Shown here piece after piece: positions 15,642 through 26,335 of a stretch of DNA of 64,000 nucleotides. A model generated the notes under the pieces. It was not told where the DNA came from and made no database searches. It worked only from the letters and a program-made list of their open reading frames with translations. This DNA is from Balneicella halophila (GTDB lineage Bacteria > Bacteroidota > Bacteroidia > Bacteroidales > Balneicellaceae). The stretch covers positions 310,001 through 374,000 of the forward strand of contig NZ_QENZ01000004.1 of assembly GCF_003096835.1 (NCBI RefSeq), read 5' to 3'. A program made the position numbers and the translations under genes. Position 1 is the stretch's first letter. Each line of letters opens with the position of its first letter.

Positions 15642-18236
15642 TCAAAATAATGAACCCTGTTCTGCTTTGGTCTCTTCATCAATCTTATCATCAGAAGAAT
15701 TTTCATTATTCTCATTGGTATTCTGTAAATCCTCGTCTTTTATGATTGGTTCTATTTCTTCAATCTTCTTAACAGTGTATGTCGTTAGTCGTTTTCCCCT
15801 AGCTCTGTATGACTTTTCTCCGATAAACTCTTCAGCATTTATGATCTCAGCTTCTCTGTCTTTATGTTTACCTCCAAATGTGATTTTAAATTGTGGATGC
15901 TTCTCTAAAGAAAAAGTGATAAGTTTAGAATTACTATCTTCGCCAATAAGACTCACATAGCGCATAATATCCTCAAATTTGAAACGCTTTAGATAATAAT
16001 ACTCTTGCTCACCTTCATAAAATACTAAGGAGCAAGTTTCAGCTGGGTCGTATTTTTTTATCAAAACCAAATTTTCAGGAAAATGATTGGTAATGTCAAA
16101 AGTTTCTAGTTTGTAGCTACCATCATCAGTAATAAGCAAAAGTTTGTCTTCTGCCATAAATTCGCCAAGATACTCGCCATGCTCTTCTGTATTCAGTCGT
16201 TGTACTTGTTTGTCATACCATAATTCGAGTCCGCCTAAAGTTGATGTTCCGGCTTCTTTCATAGTAATTCGATGTACAGGGTATTTAGTCAGTATATTCC
16301 CTTTAGCAGAACGATTTTTTATGGCTAAGTCTGAAAAATCATAATCAAAACTAAGTTTTTTGATGCGTTGCTGTGGTTTTAGTACAACACGGATTACTTC
16401 GGCCTCTCCATTAGGATTTACTGTAAAATAGGTGACTGCAGAACCTTTCTTGCCTTGAGTAAGATCATATTCTCTGTCGCGAGTAATGGAACTAACTGCA
16501 AAACGCTTAACGTAGGTTGTGCCACCTCTTCCATCACGATAAGCAACATTATAGATAGTCCGGTCGTCATTTTTATTAAAGAGTCCGACATAAAGAGGGT
16601 CTTTGCCAATAAATAACTTATCTGCCACTTTGGTCACCATATAAGTTCCATCTTTTCTGAAGATAATAATATCATCAATATCAGAACATTCGAAAAGGAA
16701 CTCATCTTTTTTAAGAGAAGTACCTATAAAACCTTCTTTTCGGTCTATGTAAAGTTTCTCATTAGCGATAACTACTCGAGTAGCAACTATGTTATCAAAA
16801 CTTCTAATCTCTGTTTTGCGTTCTTTGCCGGCACCGTATTTCTTTTTTATACCTTGAAAATATCTTATCGTAAAAGGAACAATGTTTTCTATATGTGTTT
16901 GTACCTCAGCTATTTCATCTTCAATAGCTTGAATTCTGTTACCTACTTTGTCAATATCGTACTTTGAAATCTTTTTGATGCGTATTTCTGTGAGCTTGAT
17001 GATATCTTCTTCTGTAACAGGGCGTAATAATTTTTTCGTATAAGGTTTTAATCCTTTATCAATGGTAGTGATAACAGCTTCCCAAGTCTCACATTCTTCA
17101 ATATCACGGTAAATGCGCTTTTCGATGAAAATTCGCTCCAATGACAACATATGCCATTCTTCCTGTAACTCATTCTTACGAATTTCGAGCTCTAATTTCA
17201 GTAGATCTCTCGTATCATCAGCTGAGCGCTTCAAAATGTCGCTAACAGGAAGGAATTGTGGCTTGTCATCCATGATGACACAAGCATTGGGTGATATAGA
17301 GGTCTCACAGTCGGTGAAAGCATAGAGTGCGTCCATAGTTTGGTCTATAGAAACGCCAGGTCCTAAATGAATAAGGATTTCAACCTCGTCAGAGGTATTA
17401 TCATCTATTTTCTTTATCTTAATTTTACCTTTGTCGTTAGCCTTTAAGATAGAATCTATAAGTGTATCGGTAGTTTTTCCATAGGGTAATTCTTTGATGG
17501 CGAGCGTTTTGTTATCTACTTTTTCAATTTTCGCCCGTACTTTGATATTACCTCCTCTAAGTCCATCATTATAACGTTCTACGTCAATCATTCCACCGGA
17601 AGGGAAGTCCGGGTAGAGTTGGAACTCTTTACCTTTCAAGTAACTGATGCAAGCATCTAATAACTCATTAAAATTATGAGGCAGTATTTTTGATGCCAAT
17701 CCAACGGCAATACCTTCTACACCTTGTGCCAATAAGAGCGGAAACTTCATTGGAAGAGCGATAGGTTCTTCATTACGACCATCGTAGGATTTTGTCCACT
17801 TTGTCGTTTTAGGATTGAAAGCTACTTCAAGGGCAAATTTTGAAAGTCTGGCTTCTATATATCGAGGAGCTGCTGCACTATCCCCAGTAAGTATATTTCC
17901 CCAGTTCCCTTGAGTATCTATTAGCAAATCCTTTTGTCCCAATTGAACCAAAGCATCACCAATAGAAGCATCTCCGTGAGGGTGGAATTGCATGGTGTGA
18001 CCAATGATGTTCGCGACTTTGTTGTAGCGACCGTCATCAAGACGCTTCATCGCATGCAAAATCCTGCGTTGCACAGGTTTTAAACCATCATTTACATACG
18101 GCACAGCTCGTGATAATATCACGTAGGAGGCATAATCTAAAAACCACTCTTTATACATTCCAGACAAGTGCGTGAGTGCACGCATTTGCCCTTCACCCTC
18201 GTTTTTCTCTTCTAAATCTTGTATCTCGTCACTCAT
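15642..18236 (-). CDS. parC: DNA topoisomerase IV subunit A (GyrA/ParC family)
   Basis: 864 residues. The breakage-rejoining domain holds the quinolone region HPHGDASIGDALVQL (85-99) and the catalytic Tyr126 (AAPRYIE). A long coiled tower follows, and a C-terminal domain from about 500 has beta-propeller-like repeats that are less regular than the GyrA box type. It cuts and rejoins DNA to unlink daughter chromosomes. It follows parE with one base between stop and start, the usual Bacteroidota parE-parC pair, which favours topoisomerase IV over gyrase. The acidic tail (DLQNTNENNENSSDD...) is low complexity. Confidence 0.92.
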   Translation of the reverse strand: MSDEIQDLEEKNEGEGQMRALTHLSGMYKEWFLDYASYVILSRAVPYVNDGLKPVQRRILHAMKRLDDGRYNKVANIIGHTMQFHPHGDASIGDALVQLGQKDLLIDTQGNWGNILTGDSAAAPRYIEARLSKFALEVAFNPKTTKWTKSYDGRNEEPIALPMKFPLLLAQGVEGIAVGLASKILPHNFNELLDACISYLKGKEFQLYPDFPSGGMIDVERYNDGLRGGNIKVRAKIEKVDNKTLAIKELPYGKTTDTLIDSILKANDKGKIKIKKIDDNTSDEVEILIHLGPGVSIDQTMDALYAFTDCETSISPNACVIMDDKPQFLPVSDILKRSADDTRDLLKLELEIRKNELQEEWHMLSLERIFIEKRIYRDIEECETWEAVITTIDKGLKPYTKKLLRPVTEEDIIKLTEIRIKKISKYDIDKVGNRIQAIEDEIAEVQTHIENIVPFTIRYFQGIKKKYGAGKERKTEIRSFDNIVATRVVIANEKLYIDRKEGFIGTSLKKDEFLFECSDIDDIIIFRKDGTYMVTKVADKLFIGKDPLYVGLFNKNDDRTIYNVAYRDGRGGTTYVKRFAVSSITRDREYDLTQGKKGSAVTYFTVNPNGEAEVIRVVLKPQQRIKKLSFDYDFSDLAIKNRSAKGNILTKYPVHRITMKEAGTSTLGGLELWYDKQVQRLNTEEHGEYLGEFMAEDKLLLITDDGSYKLETFDITNHFPENLVLIKKYDPAETCSLVFYEGEQEYYYLKRFKFEDIMRYVSLIGEDSNSKLITFSLEKHPQFKITFGGKHKDREAEIINAEEFIGEKSYRARGKRLTTYTVKKIEEIEPIIKDEDLQNTNENNENSSDDKIDEETKAEQGSLF

Positions 18237-18237
18237 T

Positions 18238-20076
18238 TTACTCTATCGTCTCTAATTCTACTTCAAGATTATCTATAATAAAGTCTTGTCTCTCGCTAGT
18301 ATTTTTACCCATAAAAAATTCTAACATGCTACTTATCGATTCATTTTTTCCCATACGTACGGGTTCCAATCGCATATTTTTATCAATAAAATGCTTGAAT
18401 TCATCTGGTGAGATTTCTCCTAAACCTTTGAATCGCGTAATTTCAGCATTTTTTCCAACTTTTTCTATAGCATTCACTCTTTCCTCTTCAGTATAACAAT
18501 AAAACGTTTCTTTTTTATTTCGAACTCTAAACAAAGGGGTTTGCAAAATATATACATGTCCTGACTTTACTAATTCAGGGAAAAACTGTAGAAAGAATGT
18601 TAATAAAAGTAGGCGTATGTGCATACCATCTACGTCGGCATCGGTTGCAATTATAATGTTGTTGTAACGTAAATCATCTAAACCATTTTCAATATTTAGT
18701 GCTGCTTGCAATAAATTGAATTCTTCGTTTTTATATACGATTTCCTTCGTAGAGCCGTAAGAATTTAAGGGTTTTCCTTTCAAACTAAATACCGCCTGAG
18801 TTTGTACATCTCTTGATTTGGTAATAGAACCACTTGCTGAATCTCCCTCTGTGATGAATATGGAAGTTTCGTTGCTTAATTCATGATTTTGATTGTAATG
18901 TACCCTACAATCTCTCAATTTCTTATTGTGAAGACTTACTTGTTTTGCTCGTTCTTTAGCTAATTTTTTAATTCCAGAAATTGCCTTGCGTTCTTTTTCA
19001 GACTGCAAGATTTTCTTGTGTAATATTTCCGCAGTTTCTAAATTTTTATGCAAAAAATTATCAATGCCAGTAGATACGAAGTCAACCACAAACTTATTTA
19101 CAGAAACACCATCAGGACTCATGTTTTTAGAGCCTAACTTCGTTTTAGTTTGTGATTCAAATACGGGTTCTTCAACTTTTATACTAATAGCTGCAATAAT
19201 AGAAGCTCTGATATCAGAAGTGTCAAAATTTTTCCCGTAATGATCTCTAACTCCTTTTACAATCCCCTCACGAAATGCTTGTAAATGGGTTCCCCCTTGT
19301 ACTGTATTTTGTCCGTTAACGAAGGAGAAATATTCTTCACCATAGGACTTCCCATGAGTTATAGCTATTTCAATATCTTCATCTTTCAAATGAATAATGG
19401 GGTAGATAGCTTCTCCCTCAGCTAAATTTTCATTAAGTAAGTCTAAAAGACCATTGGAAGAATAAAAACGATGATCATTGAAATATATGCTCAATCCTGA
19501 ATTTAGGTAAGAATAGTTACGCAACATCGTTTCTACATATTCAGTAATGTATCTATAATTTGTGAATGTCTCCTCATCAGGTCTGAACTGTACCAACACG
19601 CCGTTGGGCTCTTTCGTTTCGGTTTCTTTAGTGTCTTCTGTCAAAATTCCTTTGCTGAATACCACTTGTTTTACTTTTCCCTCCCGAAATGAGGTCACCG
19701 AAAAGTATTCTGAAAGTGCATTTACAGCTTTTATTCCGACACCATTTAGCCCCACAGATTTCTTGAACGCTTTCGAATCATATTTTGCTCCGGTATTCAT
19801 CTTAGAAGCTACATCAAGGACTTTCCCTAATGGGATGCCTCGTCCATAGTCTCTAATGCTCACATTTCCATCCTCTATCGTAATTTCGATTTTCTTACCA
19901 GCTCCCATTGCAAACTCATCGATAGAGTTATCTATTACTTCCTTTAAAAGGATGTATATGCCATCATCTTGCGAGGATCCATCGCCTTTCTTCCCAATAT
20001 ACATACCGGGGCGAATTCGTATGTGTTCTTGCCATTCTAATGTTTTAATATGATCTTCAGAGTAATCTATTGCCAT
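18238..20076 (-). CDS. parE: DNA topoisomerase IV subunit B
   Basis: 612 residues, shorter than typical GyrB. The GHKL ATPase is at the N-terminus ([31 protein letters not shown]), followed by the transducer. The TOPRIM domain has EGDSASGS near residue 413 and [12 protein letters not shown] near residue 478. The C-terminal block [12 protein letters not shown] is typical. It supplies ATP-driven strand passage for ParC, whose gene follows directly. It is 18 bases downstream of the histidine kinase gene, so the two may share transcripts. Confidence 0.94.
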   Translation of the reverse strand: MAIDYSEDHIKTLEWQEHIRIRPGMYIGKKGDGSSQDDGIYILLKEVIDNSIDEFAMGAGKKIEITIEDGNVSIRDYGRGIPLGKVLDVASKMNTGAKYDSKAFKKSVGLNGVGIKAVNALSEYFSVTSFREGKVKQVVFSKGILTEDTKETETKEPNGVLVQFRPDEETFTNYRYITEYVETMLRNYSYLNSGLSIYFNDHRFYSSNGLLDLLNENLAEGEAIYPIIHLKDEDIEIAITHGKSYGEEYFSFVNGQNTVQGGTHLQAFREGIVKGVRDHYGKNFDTSDIRASIIAAISIKVEEPVFESQTKTKLGSKNMSPDGVSVNKFVVDFVSTGIDNFLHKNLETAEILHKKILQSEKERKAISGIKKLAKERAKQVSLHNKKLRDCRVHYNQNHELSNETSIFITEGDSASGSITKSRDVQTQAVFSLKGKPLNSYGSTKEIVYKNEEFNLLQAALNIENGLDDLRYNNIIIATDADVDGMHIRLLLLTFFLQFFPELVKSGHVYILQTPLFRVRNKKETFYCYTEEERVNAIEKVGKNAEITRFKGLGEISPDEFKHFIDKNMRLEPVRMGKNESISSMLEFFMGKNTSERQDFIIDNLEVELETIE

Positions 20077-20094
20077 TGTTTATATGCTACGTTT

Positions 20095-21234
20095 TTATGC
20101 TTTAGGTAATACAATACGAAAAGTCGTTCCTTTTCCAATTTCTGTATTTTTTACAAATATACGACCATTATGGTAATGTTTTACAATTCTTTTGGTAAGT
20201 GATAATCCTAAACCCCAACCACGCTTCTTTGTAGTAAAGCCTGGATTAAAAATTTGCCTTTCAATAGTAGAACTCATTCCTTTACCTGTGTCAATAATGT
20301 CGATATATACTTTTTTGTCTGACTCATTAATGTTGATCGTAATCTTACCACGCTGTACAATGGAGTCAACACCATTTTTTATGAGGTTTTCAATTACCCA
20401 AGTGAAAAGTTCTTTGTTAACTTTTACATTTATAATTTCACTGCTTTTATTTAAATGAATTTTTACAGAATGGGATATGCGATCTTCCATATAGTCTATT
20501 GTTTTTTCAACTAAAGGGATGATGTTTTGGACACAAGTGATAGGTGTGGAACCAATATTAGAAAAACGGTTAGAGACAACATTTAGACTATCAATATCTT
20601 TTCGCATCTCAGGTAGATAATTGGGGGCAATATTTTGTTCTTCTAATACTTCTATCCAACCTATAAGTGAAGATATAGGAGTGCCTAGTTGATGTGCAGT
20701 TTCCTTCGATAGTCCTGCCCATAGATTGTCTTGATTTGCCTTTTGTATGTGTTTGACAATGATCAGGCCTAAGATGATAAGCATAAAAATTAAAATTATC
20801 TGGATAGCCGGTATGTATCTTAATTTTCTTAAAGTATCAGAGTGCCCGTAATAAATATATTGTTTGGTATCCTTACCTATCTGAATTTCAATAGGATCAC
20901 TTATCATGTTTTTTTTACTCAAAAGTTGAGTTTGTGATAATTTCCTGTCAGCCGGACTGAATTCTATATTTTTATGCTGAAGCAATCTTTCATTATCATC
21001 AAAGATAAGAATAGGAACATTTTTATTCATTTGCAGAACAGACCAATAAATGCTAAGCCCGTCTTGCTCTTGATTTGACATGCTTTTCAATGCTTCAGCA
21101 AATAGTTGGACTTTTTCTGTTTCCTCCTTAGCGATACGTTCAAACAAACTTCCTGTATAAAAAAGCGTACCTATTGCAATAAAAAAACCAATAATAAGGA
21201 AGAGTGATCTTAATATATTTTTTCTGTAATACAT
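20095..21234 (-). CDS. Orphan sensor histidine kinase
   Basis: 379 residues. Membrane helices lie at about 10-30 and 140-160 with a sensor loop between them. The H-box is KETAHQLGTPISSLIGWIEVL, with histidine near 182, followed by an HATPase domain with N-box ENLIKNGVDSI, G1 DTGKGM and G2 RGWGLGLSLTKRIVKH. All phosphotransfer motifs are present. No response regulator gene is adjacent, which is typical for this Bacteroidota subfamily (HisKA-like with HQLGTP). It lies upstream of parE-parC-aroK on the same strand with an 18-base gap. The signal is unknown. Confidence 0.9.
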   Translation of the reverse strand: MYYRKNILRSLFLIIGFFIAIGTLFYTGSLFERIAKEETEKVQLFAEALKSMSNQEQDGLSIYWSVLQMNKNVPILIFDDNERLLQHKNIEFSPADRKLSQTQLLSKKNMISDPIEIQIGKDTKQYIYYGHSDTLRKLRYIPAIQIILIFMLIILGLIIVKHIQKANQDNLWAGLSKETAHQLGTPISSLIGWIEVLEEQNIAPNYLPEMRKDIDSLNVVSNRFSNIGSTPITCVQNIIPLVEKTIDYMEDRISHSVKIHLNKSSEIINVKVNKELFTWVIENLIKNGVDSIVQRGKITININESDKKVYIDIIDTGKGMSSTIERQIFNPGFTTKKRGWGLGLSLTKRIVKHYHNGRIFVKNTEIGKGTTFRIVLPKA

Positions 21235-21313
21235 ATAGGTTCGCTAAATTTATAATAATACGAGTTTAATCTTTGCCTTCTGATCTCTCAGATGAGCTCT
21301 ATGTATTACGAAA

Positions 21314-23485
21314 TTAAATTCCATTTTCAGAATAGAATTGTAAGCGAATCAAGCGAATTTCCTCTTCAGAGTAATCGCCTTCAAATTCTTCATATGCTAC
21401 AGCTATTTTGTCTGTATCGGCTTCTCTGAAATAGTCATAAAGTTCTTCTTGATATTCCTCATCAAGTACGTCAGCTAAATAGTAGTCGATATTTAATTTT
21501 GTACCTGAGAAAACGATGGCTTCCATTTCCTTAATGAGTTCATCCATAGAAATACCTTGAGCATCAGCAATTGTTTCCAAATCTTTTTGACTGTCTATCG
21601 CTTTGATGATATGTATTTTATGTTTTGATTTATTCGCAACGGTTTTTAAAACCATATCCTGAGGTCTGTCTATGTCATTTACTTCTACATGTTTGGCTAT
21701 AAGCTCTATGAATTTCTTACCATAGCGTTTTGCTTTTCCCGTACCAACACCCTGTATTTTGGCTAATTCGTCTATAGTTACAGGATATTGCGTAGCCATA
21801 TCATGAATTGAGGGTTCTTGAAAAATCACGTAAGGAGGGAGATCTTCCTTCTTTGCGATTTGTTCTCTTAATGACATAAGCATACTTGCTAATTCAGTGT
21901 CTGTAGCACCACCTGATACTTGTGCCGTTGACGAAGTTTCTTCTACATCAAAAATATTGTTTTCTGAAACAGGAAATGATTTGGGATTTTTGATGAAATT
22001 TTCGCCTGCCTCAGTAATTTTTAATACGCCATATTGCTCAATTTCTTTCATCAAATACTTCTCTATCAATGCACGACGTATAATCATACTCCAAAATTTA
22101 ACATCTTTTTCTTTACCTATACCAAATGTTTTTAGCTCATTATGTTTAAATGATTTTATGGTAGCATTCGCAACTCCTGAAAGAATATTTGCGATATGAC
22201 CTATTTTGTATTTTTGTTGTACTTCTTTTATCACCTTCATAGCGGTGAGTAAATAGTCTTTCCCTTCAAATTCTTCTTTAGGCTTTAGGCAATTATCACA
22301 ATTCCCACAGTTGTCTTGAGAGTAATCTTCACCAAAATAATTGAGCAAACTGATGCGTCTGCAAATAGAAGACTCTGCATAGCTCATTGTTTCTTCTATG
22401 AGTTGTGCACCTATTTCTTGCTCGGCGACAGGCTTACCCTGCATAAATCGCTCAAGTTTTTCTATATCTTTATAACTGTATAAGGCGATACACTTTCCTT
22501 CGCCACCATCTCTACCTGCTCGTCCAGTTTCTTGATAATAAGCCTCTAAACTTTTGGGCATATCGTAGTGGATAACAAATCTAACATCTGGCTTGTCTAT
22601 TCCCATACCAAATGCAATAGTAGCAACGATGACTTTTACTTCTTCTTTTAAAAATAAATCTTGTGTATTTGAACGCTTTGATGCTTCCAGACCTGCATGA
22701 TAAGGTGCAGCATTTATGCCATTGACTTGTAAAGTTTCTGCAAGTTGCTCTACTTTTTTACGACTGAGACAATAGATAATTCCTGATTTATTTTTATTCT
22801 CATTGATAAAACGGATGAGCATTTTCTCTGGATTGCTTTTAGGCCTTACCTCATAATATAAGTTTGAACGGTTAAAGGATGATTTGTACACATCTGCATC
22901 TACCATTCCTAAATTTTTCAAGATATCTTGTTGAACTTTAGGCGTAGCAGTAGCAGTAAGAGCAATGACTGGTGCTTGCTGTATATCCTCTATAATGTTA
23001 CGTATATTTCGATATTCCGGGCGGAAATCATGTCCCCACTCGGAAATACAATGAGCTTCATCAATAGCATAAAATGAAATTTTTACCTGTTTTAAGAATT
23101 CAATATTACTGCCTCTAGTTAAGGATTCCGGAGCCACATACAATAACTTCGTTTTCCCTGCGAGCACATCCCTGCGAACTTCACTAGCCTGTGCCTTCGT
23201 TAGAGATGAGTTATAAAAATGAGCTATGCTATCATTTTGGTTAAATCCTCTCATGGCATCAACCTGATTTTTCATCAATGCAATAAGTGGAGAGATAACA
23301 ATGGCTGTACCTTCTTTAAGTAGAGCAGGTAATTGATAGCATAGAGACTTACCACCTCCAGTCGGCATCAGCACGAAGGTATTTCTGTTTTTTAAAATAT
23401 TTGTAATAACTTCTTTTTGTTTCCCTTTGAATGTGTTAAATCCAAAGTGAAATAGCATTTTATCTTTTATATAATCAATATCCAT
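21314..23485 (-). CDS. recQ: ATP-dependent DNA helicase RecQ
   Basis: A 723-residue superfamily 2 helicase, 3'-5'. Motif I is MPTGGGKSLCYQLPA (about 40-54), motif II DEAHCISEWGHDFRPEYR, and motif VI QETGRAGRDG. The zinc domain has C..RRISLLNYFGE followed by CGNCDNC, and a winged helix comes next. An HRDC domain lies near 530-610. The acidic C-terminal extension of about 110 residues is longer than in E. coli RecQ (609 residues) but common in Bacteroidota. It acts in recombination and fork repair. Divergent from kdsD. Confidence 0.95.
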   Translation of the reverse strand: MDIDYIKDKMLFHFGFNTFKGKQKEVITNILKNRNTFVLMPTGGGKSLCYQLPALLKEGTAIVISPLIALMKNQVDAMRGFNQNDSIAHFYNSSLTKAQASEVRRDVLAGKTKLLYVAPESLTRGSNIEFLKQVKISFYAIDEAHCISEWGHDFRPEYRNIRNIIEDIQQAPVIALTATATPKVQQDILKNLGMVDADVYKSSFNRSNLYYEVRPKSNPEKMLIRFINENKNKSGIIYCLSRKKVEQLAETLQVNGINAAPYHAGLEASKRSNTQDLFLKEEVKVIVATIAFGMGIDKPDVRFVIHYDMPKSLEAYYQETGRAGRDGGEGKCIALYSYKDIEKLERFMQGKPVAEQEIGAQLIEETMSYAESSICRRISLLNYFGEDYSQDNCGNCDNCLKPKEEFEGKDYLLTAMKVIKEVQQKYKIGHIANILSGVANATIKSFKHNELKTFGIGKEKDVKFWSMIIRRALIEKYLMKEIEQYGVLKITEAGENFIKNPKSFPVSENNIFDVEETSSTAQVSGGATDTELASMLMSLREQIAKKEDLPPYVIFQEPSIHDMATQYPVTIDELAKIQGVGTGKAKRYGKKFIELIAKHVEVNDIDRPQDMVLKTVANKSKHKIHIIKAIDSQKDLETIADAQGISMDELIKEMEAIVFSGTKLNIDYYLADVLDEEYQEELYDYFREADTDKIAVAYEEFEGDYSEEEIRLIRLQFYSENGI

Positions 23486-23671
23486 ATTAATGGCGGAAAT
23501 TTCTATGCAATAATTTAGTAATACGAAATACGTTTTAATTCATTGAATTAAAATTAATTTCAATATAAATATAATAATAATTCGGAAAATCAGTTTGTTT
23601 TCAAAAAAAATGTCCAGTTATTATTACAAACTTAACGTGTCGTACCTCTGTAAAGATAAATAAAATGATTG

Positions 23672-23679
23672 TATCTTTG
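23672..23679 (+). promoter_or_regulatory. -7 element of the kdsD-tatC transcript
   Basis: TATCTTTG is an exact match to TAnnTTTG, 19 bases before the kdsD ATG. The -33 region is not clear. The rest of the 213-base gap to recQ is AT-rich with nothing else recognised. Confidence 0.55.
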
Positions 23680-23698
23680 AAACCTAAATAATAAAATT

Positions 23699-24667
23699 AT
23701 GAAAGATAGTTCAATAAAAAATAGAGCTAAATCTCTTATAAAAAGCGAGATGCAAACTGTAGGGAATTTAGTAGAGTATATCAATGATGATTTTGTTTCA
23801 GTAGTTAAGCTGATTTTACAAAGCAGAGGGAGAGTGGTACTTACAGGAATTGGGAAAAGTGCAAATATTGCAGCAAAGATTGTCGCCACGATGAACTCAA
23901 CAGGAACTCCGGCAGTTTTCATGCATGCAGCTGATGCTATACATGGCGATTTGGGCATCGTACAGCCCGATGATATTATTATTTGTATCTCCAACAGTGG
24001 AAATACACCGGAGATTAAAGTTCTTGCTCCATTGATTAAGAGCCGAGGGAATATCCTTATTGCATTGGTAGGGAATACCGAATCTGCATTGGCTAAACAG
24101 GCAGATTATATTCTAAGAGTAACTGTAGAGCGAGAAGCTTGTCCATTGGGTCTCGCCCCAACAAACTCTACTACTGCCCAATTAGTTATGGGAGATGCTT
24201 TGGCTATTTGTTTGTTGGAAGGGAGGGGGTTTACCTCGAAAGATTTTGCAAAGTACCATCCAGGTGGCGCACTAGGTAAAAAACTCTATACGAAAGTTGG
24301 TGGGTTAATGCTAGACGATGATCCACCTTGTGTCTTAGAGAATCAACATCTTAAGGAAATTATTATAGAAATGTCACATAAACGCATGGGCGCTGTAGCT
24401 GTTGTCGATGATAATAATATATTAAAAGGTATGATCACTGATGGTGATTTACGTAGAATGTTAGAGAAAAGTCTTGATGTTGAAAAAATAACTGCGACAC
24501 AGATAATGACACCTTCACCGATCACGACTCATATTGATCAACTGGCAATAGAAGCTTATCATTTAATGGAAAATAGAAATATCACTCAGCTAATCGTCGT
24601 AGATAATAACAATCATTATGTAGGGATGATACATTTGCATGATATTCTAAAAGAAGGAGTAGTATAG
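23699..24667 (+). CDS. kdsD: Arabinose-5-phosphate isomerase (KpsF/GutQ family)
   Basis: 322 residues. The SIS domain (about 35-170) has GIGKSANIAAKI and SNSGNTPEI. Two CBS domains follow (about 205-320). The family interconverts ribulose-5-phosphate and arabinose-5-phosphate, the first step to Kdo for lipid A and LPS. The motif GLAPTNSTTAQLVMGDALAICLLEGRGF is a strong family signature and YHPGGALGKKL follows. It is followed by tatC seven bases later; the recQ-kdsD-tatC neighbourhood is common in Bacteroidota. Confidence 0.95.
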   Translation: MKDSSIKNRAKSLIKSEMQTVGNLVEYINDDFVSVVKLILQSRGRVVLTGIGKSANIAAKIVATMNSTGTPAVFMHAADAIHGDLGIVQPDDIIICISNSGNTPEIKVLAPLIKSRGNILIALVGNTESALAKQADYILRVTVEREACPLGLAPTNSTTAQLVMGDALAICLLEGRGFTSKDFAKYHPGGALGKKLYTKVGGLMLDDDPPCVLENQHLKEIIIEMSHKRMGAVAVVDDNNILKGMITDGDLRRMLEKSLDVEKITATQIMTPSPITTHIDQLAIEAYHLMENRNITQLIVVDNNNHYVGMIHLHDILKEGVV

Positions 24668-24674
24668 AAAACAT

Positions 24675-25493
24675 ATGGCAAAAAAAAGTAGTGATGATAT
24701 GGATTTTTGGGAGCATCTTGAAGATCTCCGTTGGCACATCATTCGAGCTATTGTCGCTGTTATGGGTGCATCAGTAGTCGCTTTTATAGCTAAGGACTTT
24801 ATATTCGATATTATCTTATTGGCACCACGAGAACCTGAGTTTTTTACGAATAAATGGTTGTCAGACTTGTCCGTTTCATTAGATATGCCTGCGTTACAGA
24901 TTAATAAAACAGCATTAGATCTTCAGAGCATTCAACTCTCTGGTCAGTTGGGTGTACACATCACTGTATCTTTAGTTGCGGGTATTATTTTTTCCTTTCC
25001 TTATGTCTTTTACCAGTTATGGAGTTTTGTGAGTCCAGCATTACACAAGAAAGAGAAACGCAGTGCTCGAATTGCAGTAGCTACGGTTTCTTTATTATTC
25101 TTTATAGGTGTTTTGTTCGGATATTTCATAATAGCACCTTTGGCTGTTGATTTCCTTGGCACCTACAGGGTAAGCAGTGCCGTTGAAAACACAATAAACA
25201 TAAAATCTTATGTTGGAAGTATGACATCCATACTCTTATCTTCTGGAATTGTGTTTGAGTTACCTGTACTCATATATTTTTTAGTGAAAGTCGGTATAGT
25301 TAATGCAAGATTTCTCCGTAAGTACAGAAAACATGCTGTAGTATTGATTATGGCACTCTCGGCTATCCTTACGCCACCTGATCCGTTTAGTTTGGTGTTG
25401 GTTTGTTTACCTTTACTGCTGTTGTATGAATTAAGTATATACATTGCAGTATATGTTGAAAAAAGACGAACAAAAGCACTTGTCAAAAAATAA
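24675..25493 (+). CDS. tatC: Sec-independent protein translocase TatC
   Basis: 272 residues, about six membrane segments. The N-terminal motif is FWEHLEDLRWHIIRA (twin-arginine receptor surface), then SFPYVFYQLWSFVSPALHKKEKR and the late LSAILTPPDPFS. It is the receptor core of the Tat pathway, which exports folded proteins. No tatA/tatB gene is next to it. A long loop around residues 45-85 is normal for Bacteroidota TatC. Cotranscribed with kdsD. Confidence 0.95.
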   Translation: MAKKSSDDMDFWEHLEDLRWHIIRAIVAVMGASVVAFIAKDFIFDIILLAPREPEFFTNKWLSDLSVSLDMPALQINKTALDLQSIQLSGQLGVHITVSLVAGIIFSFPYVFYQLWSFVSPALHKKEKRSARIAVATVSLLFFIGVLFGYFIIAPLAVDFLGTYRVSSAVENTINIKSYVGSMTSILLSSGIVFELPVLIYFLVKVGIVNARFLRKYRKHAVVLIMALSAILTPPDPFSLVLVCLPLLLLYELSIYIAVYVEKRRTKALVKK

Positions 25494-25494
25494 G

Positions 25495-25503
25495 TATCTT
25501 TGC
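25495..25503 (+). promoter_or_regulatory. -7 element of the acyltransferase pair
   Basis: TATCTTTGC (TAnnTTTG plus C) begins two bases after the tatC stop and 34 bases before the acyltransferase ATG at 25529. It suggests that the acyltransferase pair has its own promoter in addition to read-through from tatC. Confidence 0.5.
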
Positions 25504-25528
25504 ATTTCGTGTAGGTACTTATAATGAG

Positions 25529-26332
25529 ATGAAAGAAATAGACGTAGTTAAAGCTTTACAAGAAAAAAGCCCTAAAATATATCACTTTTTGCCAGGTTTC
25601 ATAATCCGTTACCTGAAAAGTATTATACATCAAGATGAAATTAATGACTTTATTCAAAAACACGGGGATAAGACGGGGAGTGAATTCACAATAAGCGTAC
25701 TAGACACATTAGACATTACCTACAATGTTGAGTTCGAGGAACCGCTTGATAAATCAAAACGATACATTTTAGCCTCCAATCATCCGCTGGGAGGTCCCGA
25801 TGGCATAATATTAATAGATTATTTTAGTAGGTATTTTGATAAAATTATTTTTCCAGTGAATGATATTTTGATGCAGATAGAAAATATGTCAGAGTTTTTT
25901 ATCCCCATCAATAAACACGGAACACAGAGTAAGGAAGGTGCAAGATTGATGGAGGAATCATTAGCTTCTGATTCGCAGATTCTGATGTTTCCAGCAGGTT
26001 TGGTTTCTCGCAAAAGAAAAGGAGTTATTAAAGACTTGGGGTGGCAAAAGCACTTTATTGCTAAAGCGAAAAAACACCAGCGAGATGTGATTCCGGTTTT
26101 CTTCAGTGGTAGAAATAGTAACTTTTTTTATAATTTAGCTAATATTAGAGCATTTTTAGGAATAAAGTTGAATATAGAAATGCTATATTTGAGCAATGAA
26201 TTATTCAAACAAAGAGGACGAAATTTTACTATAAAGGTTGGGAAACCCATAAAACATAATACTTTTGACAATAGTAAAAGACCTGCAGAGTGGGCATCTT
26301 TTGTGAAGGAAAAGGTCTATAACTTAAAATGA
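25529..26332 (+). CDS. O-acyltransferase of the PlsC type, likely glycine-lipid synthesis (GlsA-like)
   Basis: 267 residues with a lysophospholipid acyltransferase fold. The acceptor block is SNHPLGGPDG (H and D five residues apart rather than four), and the later block FPAGLVSRKRKG is also typical of this subfamily. In Bacteroides thetaiotaomicron the pair glsB-glsA makes glycine lipids: GlsB adds a 3-hydroxy fatty acid to glycine and GlsA esterifies its hydroxyl. The gene here is followed four bases later by a GlsB-like gene, so that role is inferred from the pair. Generic glycerol-phosphate acyltransferase is the alternative. Confidence 0.82.
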   Translation: MKEIDVVKALQEKSPKIYHFLPGFIIRYLKSIIHQDEINDFIQKHGDKTGSEFTISVLDTLDITYNVEFEEPLDKSKRYILASNHPLGGPDGIILIDYFSRYFDKIIFPVNDILMQIENMSEFFIPINKHGTQSKEGARLMEESLASDSQILMFPAGLVSRKRKGVIKDLGWQKHFIAKAKKHQRDVIPVFFSGRNSNFFYNLANIRAFLGIKLNIEMLYLSNELFKQRGRNFTIKVGKPIKHNTFDNSKRPAEWASFVKEKVYNLK

Positions 26333-26335
26333 TAT

